From Gleimia europaea ACS-120-V-Col10b (GTDB lineage Bacteria > Actinomycetota > Actinomycetes > Actinomycetales > Actinomycetaceae): DNA of 64,000 nt. The notes below the pieces were generated by a model. That model was given only the letters and a program-made list of their open reading frames with translations, ran no database searches and was not told the DNA's origin. Made by a program: the position numbers and the translations under genes. Below, piece after piece: positions 63,773 through 64,000 of this stretch (position 1 is its first letter; each line of letters starts with the position of its first letter). The stretch is taken from the NCBI RefSeq assembly GCF_000411155.1, contig NZ_KE150266.1, positions 372,001 through 436,000 of the forward strand. Direction: 5' to 3'.

Positions 63773-64000
63773 CAATGACAGCAATGCAGGTGGAACAAAG
63801 CACGCCTTCGGCCGAGCCGGGCGCTGCCCTCACCATCCGCGATTTGCATGTCTCATACGGTAAGGTTCACGCCCTCACCGGCGTGGATCTTGCCGTAAGG
63901 CAGGGCACGATCATGGCGGTTGTAGGCATGAACGGTTCGGGCAAATCCACCCTCTTCAACTCAATCATGGGGCTCGTACCCACCAAATCCGGCGAAATCC
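63769..64000 (+). CDS. Metal ABC transporter ATP-binding protein (cut by window end)
   Basis: The GTG at 63769 overlaps the preceding stop (GTGA). The 77 visible codons contain LTIRDLHVSYGKVHALTGVD and Walker A GMNGSGKST, then the frame runs off the right edge. Together with the binding protein it forms a second metal-import operon; the permease should lie just beyond the window. Confidence 0.9.
   Translation, partial: MTMTAMQVEQSTPSAEPGAALTIRDLHVSYGKVHALTGVDLAVRQGTIMAVVGMNGSGKSTLFNSIMGLVPTKSGEI

Noticed and set aside
1-64000. Mobile elements, phage or defence islands
   Set aside because: No transposase, integrase, inverted-repeat pair, toxin-antitoxin or restriction gene was recognised; the window is almost entirely syntenic housekeeping sequence.

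Overview
The window is a dense block of chromosome from a Gram-positive, moderately GC-rich actinobacterium. The gene order clgR-pgsA-ftsK-rnj-dapA-dapB-pnp-rpsO-ribF-truB-rbfA-infB-ylxR-nusA-rimP is typical of the phylum. So are the DUF3046 and DUF3097 families, a short NusA without C-terminal repeats, GTG/TTG starts and apparently leaderless mRNAs. The overall set resembles the Actinomycetaceae (Arcanobacterium/Trueperella/Actinomyces type), but I cannot fix the genus by eye. No insertion sequence, prophage, CRISPR array or rRNA was seen, and no stretch over 300 bases lacks a gene.

Layout. 1-22.4 kb: a long, mostly minus-strand housekeeping block. It holds a lipid kinase, DUF3046, ClgR, PgsA, FtsK, a PfkB-like protein, RNase J, lysine/peptidoglycan precursor genes (dapA, dapB), an M16 peptidase, Pnp, RpsO, RibF, a Cys/Gly/His-rich mini-protein, TruB, RbfA, InfB, YlxR, NusA and RimP. 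22.4-24.5 kb: a lipoprotein, a CAU tRNA, an actinobacterial conserved hypothetical and tRNA-Asn. 24.5-32.8 kb: dnaG, dgt, a degenerate GH13-like protein, aroD, dus and glyS. 32.9-36.7 kb: a complete zinc-uptake operon znuA-znuC-znuB-zur plus a DedA-like membrane protein, preceded by a probable Zur operator on a leaderless promoter. 36.7-45 kb: a CIRCE-controlled minus-strand operon hrcA-dnaJ-rsmE-phoH-ybeY-cnnM/corC-era-recO-uppS. 45-54 kb: an L,D-transpeptidase, DUF3097, hemW, trmB, lepA, two unknown membrane proteins and rpsT. 54-58 kb: holA, an aldo/keto reductase and the DNA-uptake genes comEC and comEA. 58-64 kb: proC, an HpaH/HpaI pair, a BCCT osmolyte transporter, and the start of a second metal ABC importer that runs off the right edge.

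How the genes work together. RNA processing and translation (rnj, pnp, infB, rbfA, truB, rimP, nusA, era, ybeY, rsmE, lepA, trmB), DNA replication and nucleotide control (dnaG, holA, dgt), and envelope building (dapA, dapB, uppS, pgsA, ldt) dominate. Two metal-import systems and heat-shock control of the hrcA operon are the clearest regulated units.

The most unusual items are: a six-cysteine Gly/His mini-protein coupled to truB, a PfkB-like protein with Asn in place of the usual catalytic Asp, a GH13-fold protein lacking its catalytic nucleophile, an aldo/keto reductase wedged between comEC and holA, and a perfect 16-bp palindrome before dapA. I found no clear evidence of a wholly new multi-gene system. 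Everything rests on reading the sequence; no database search was run.
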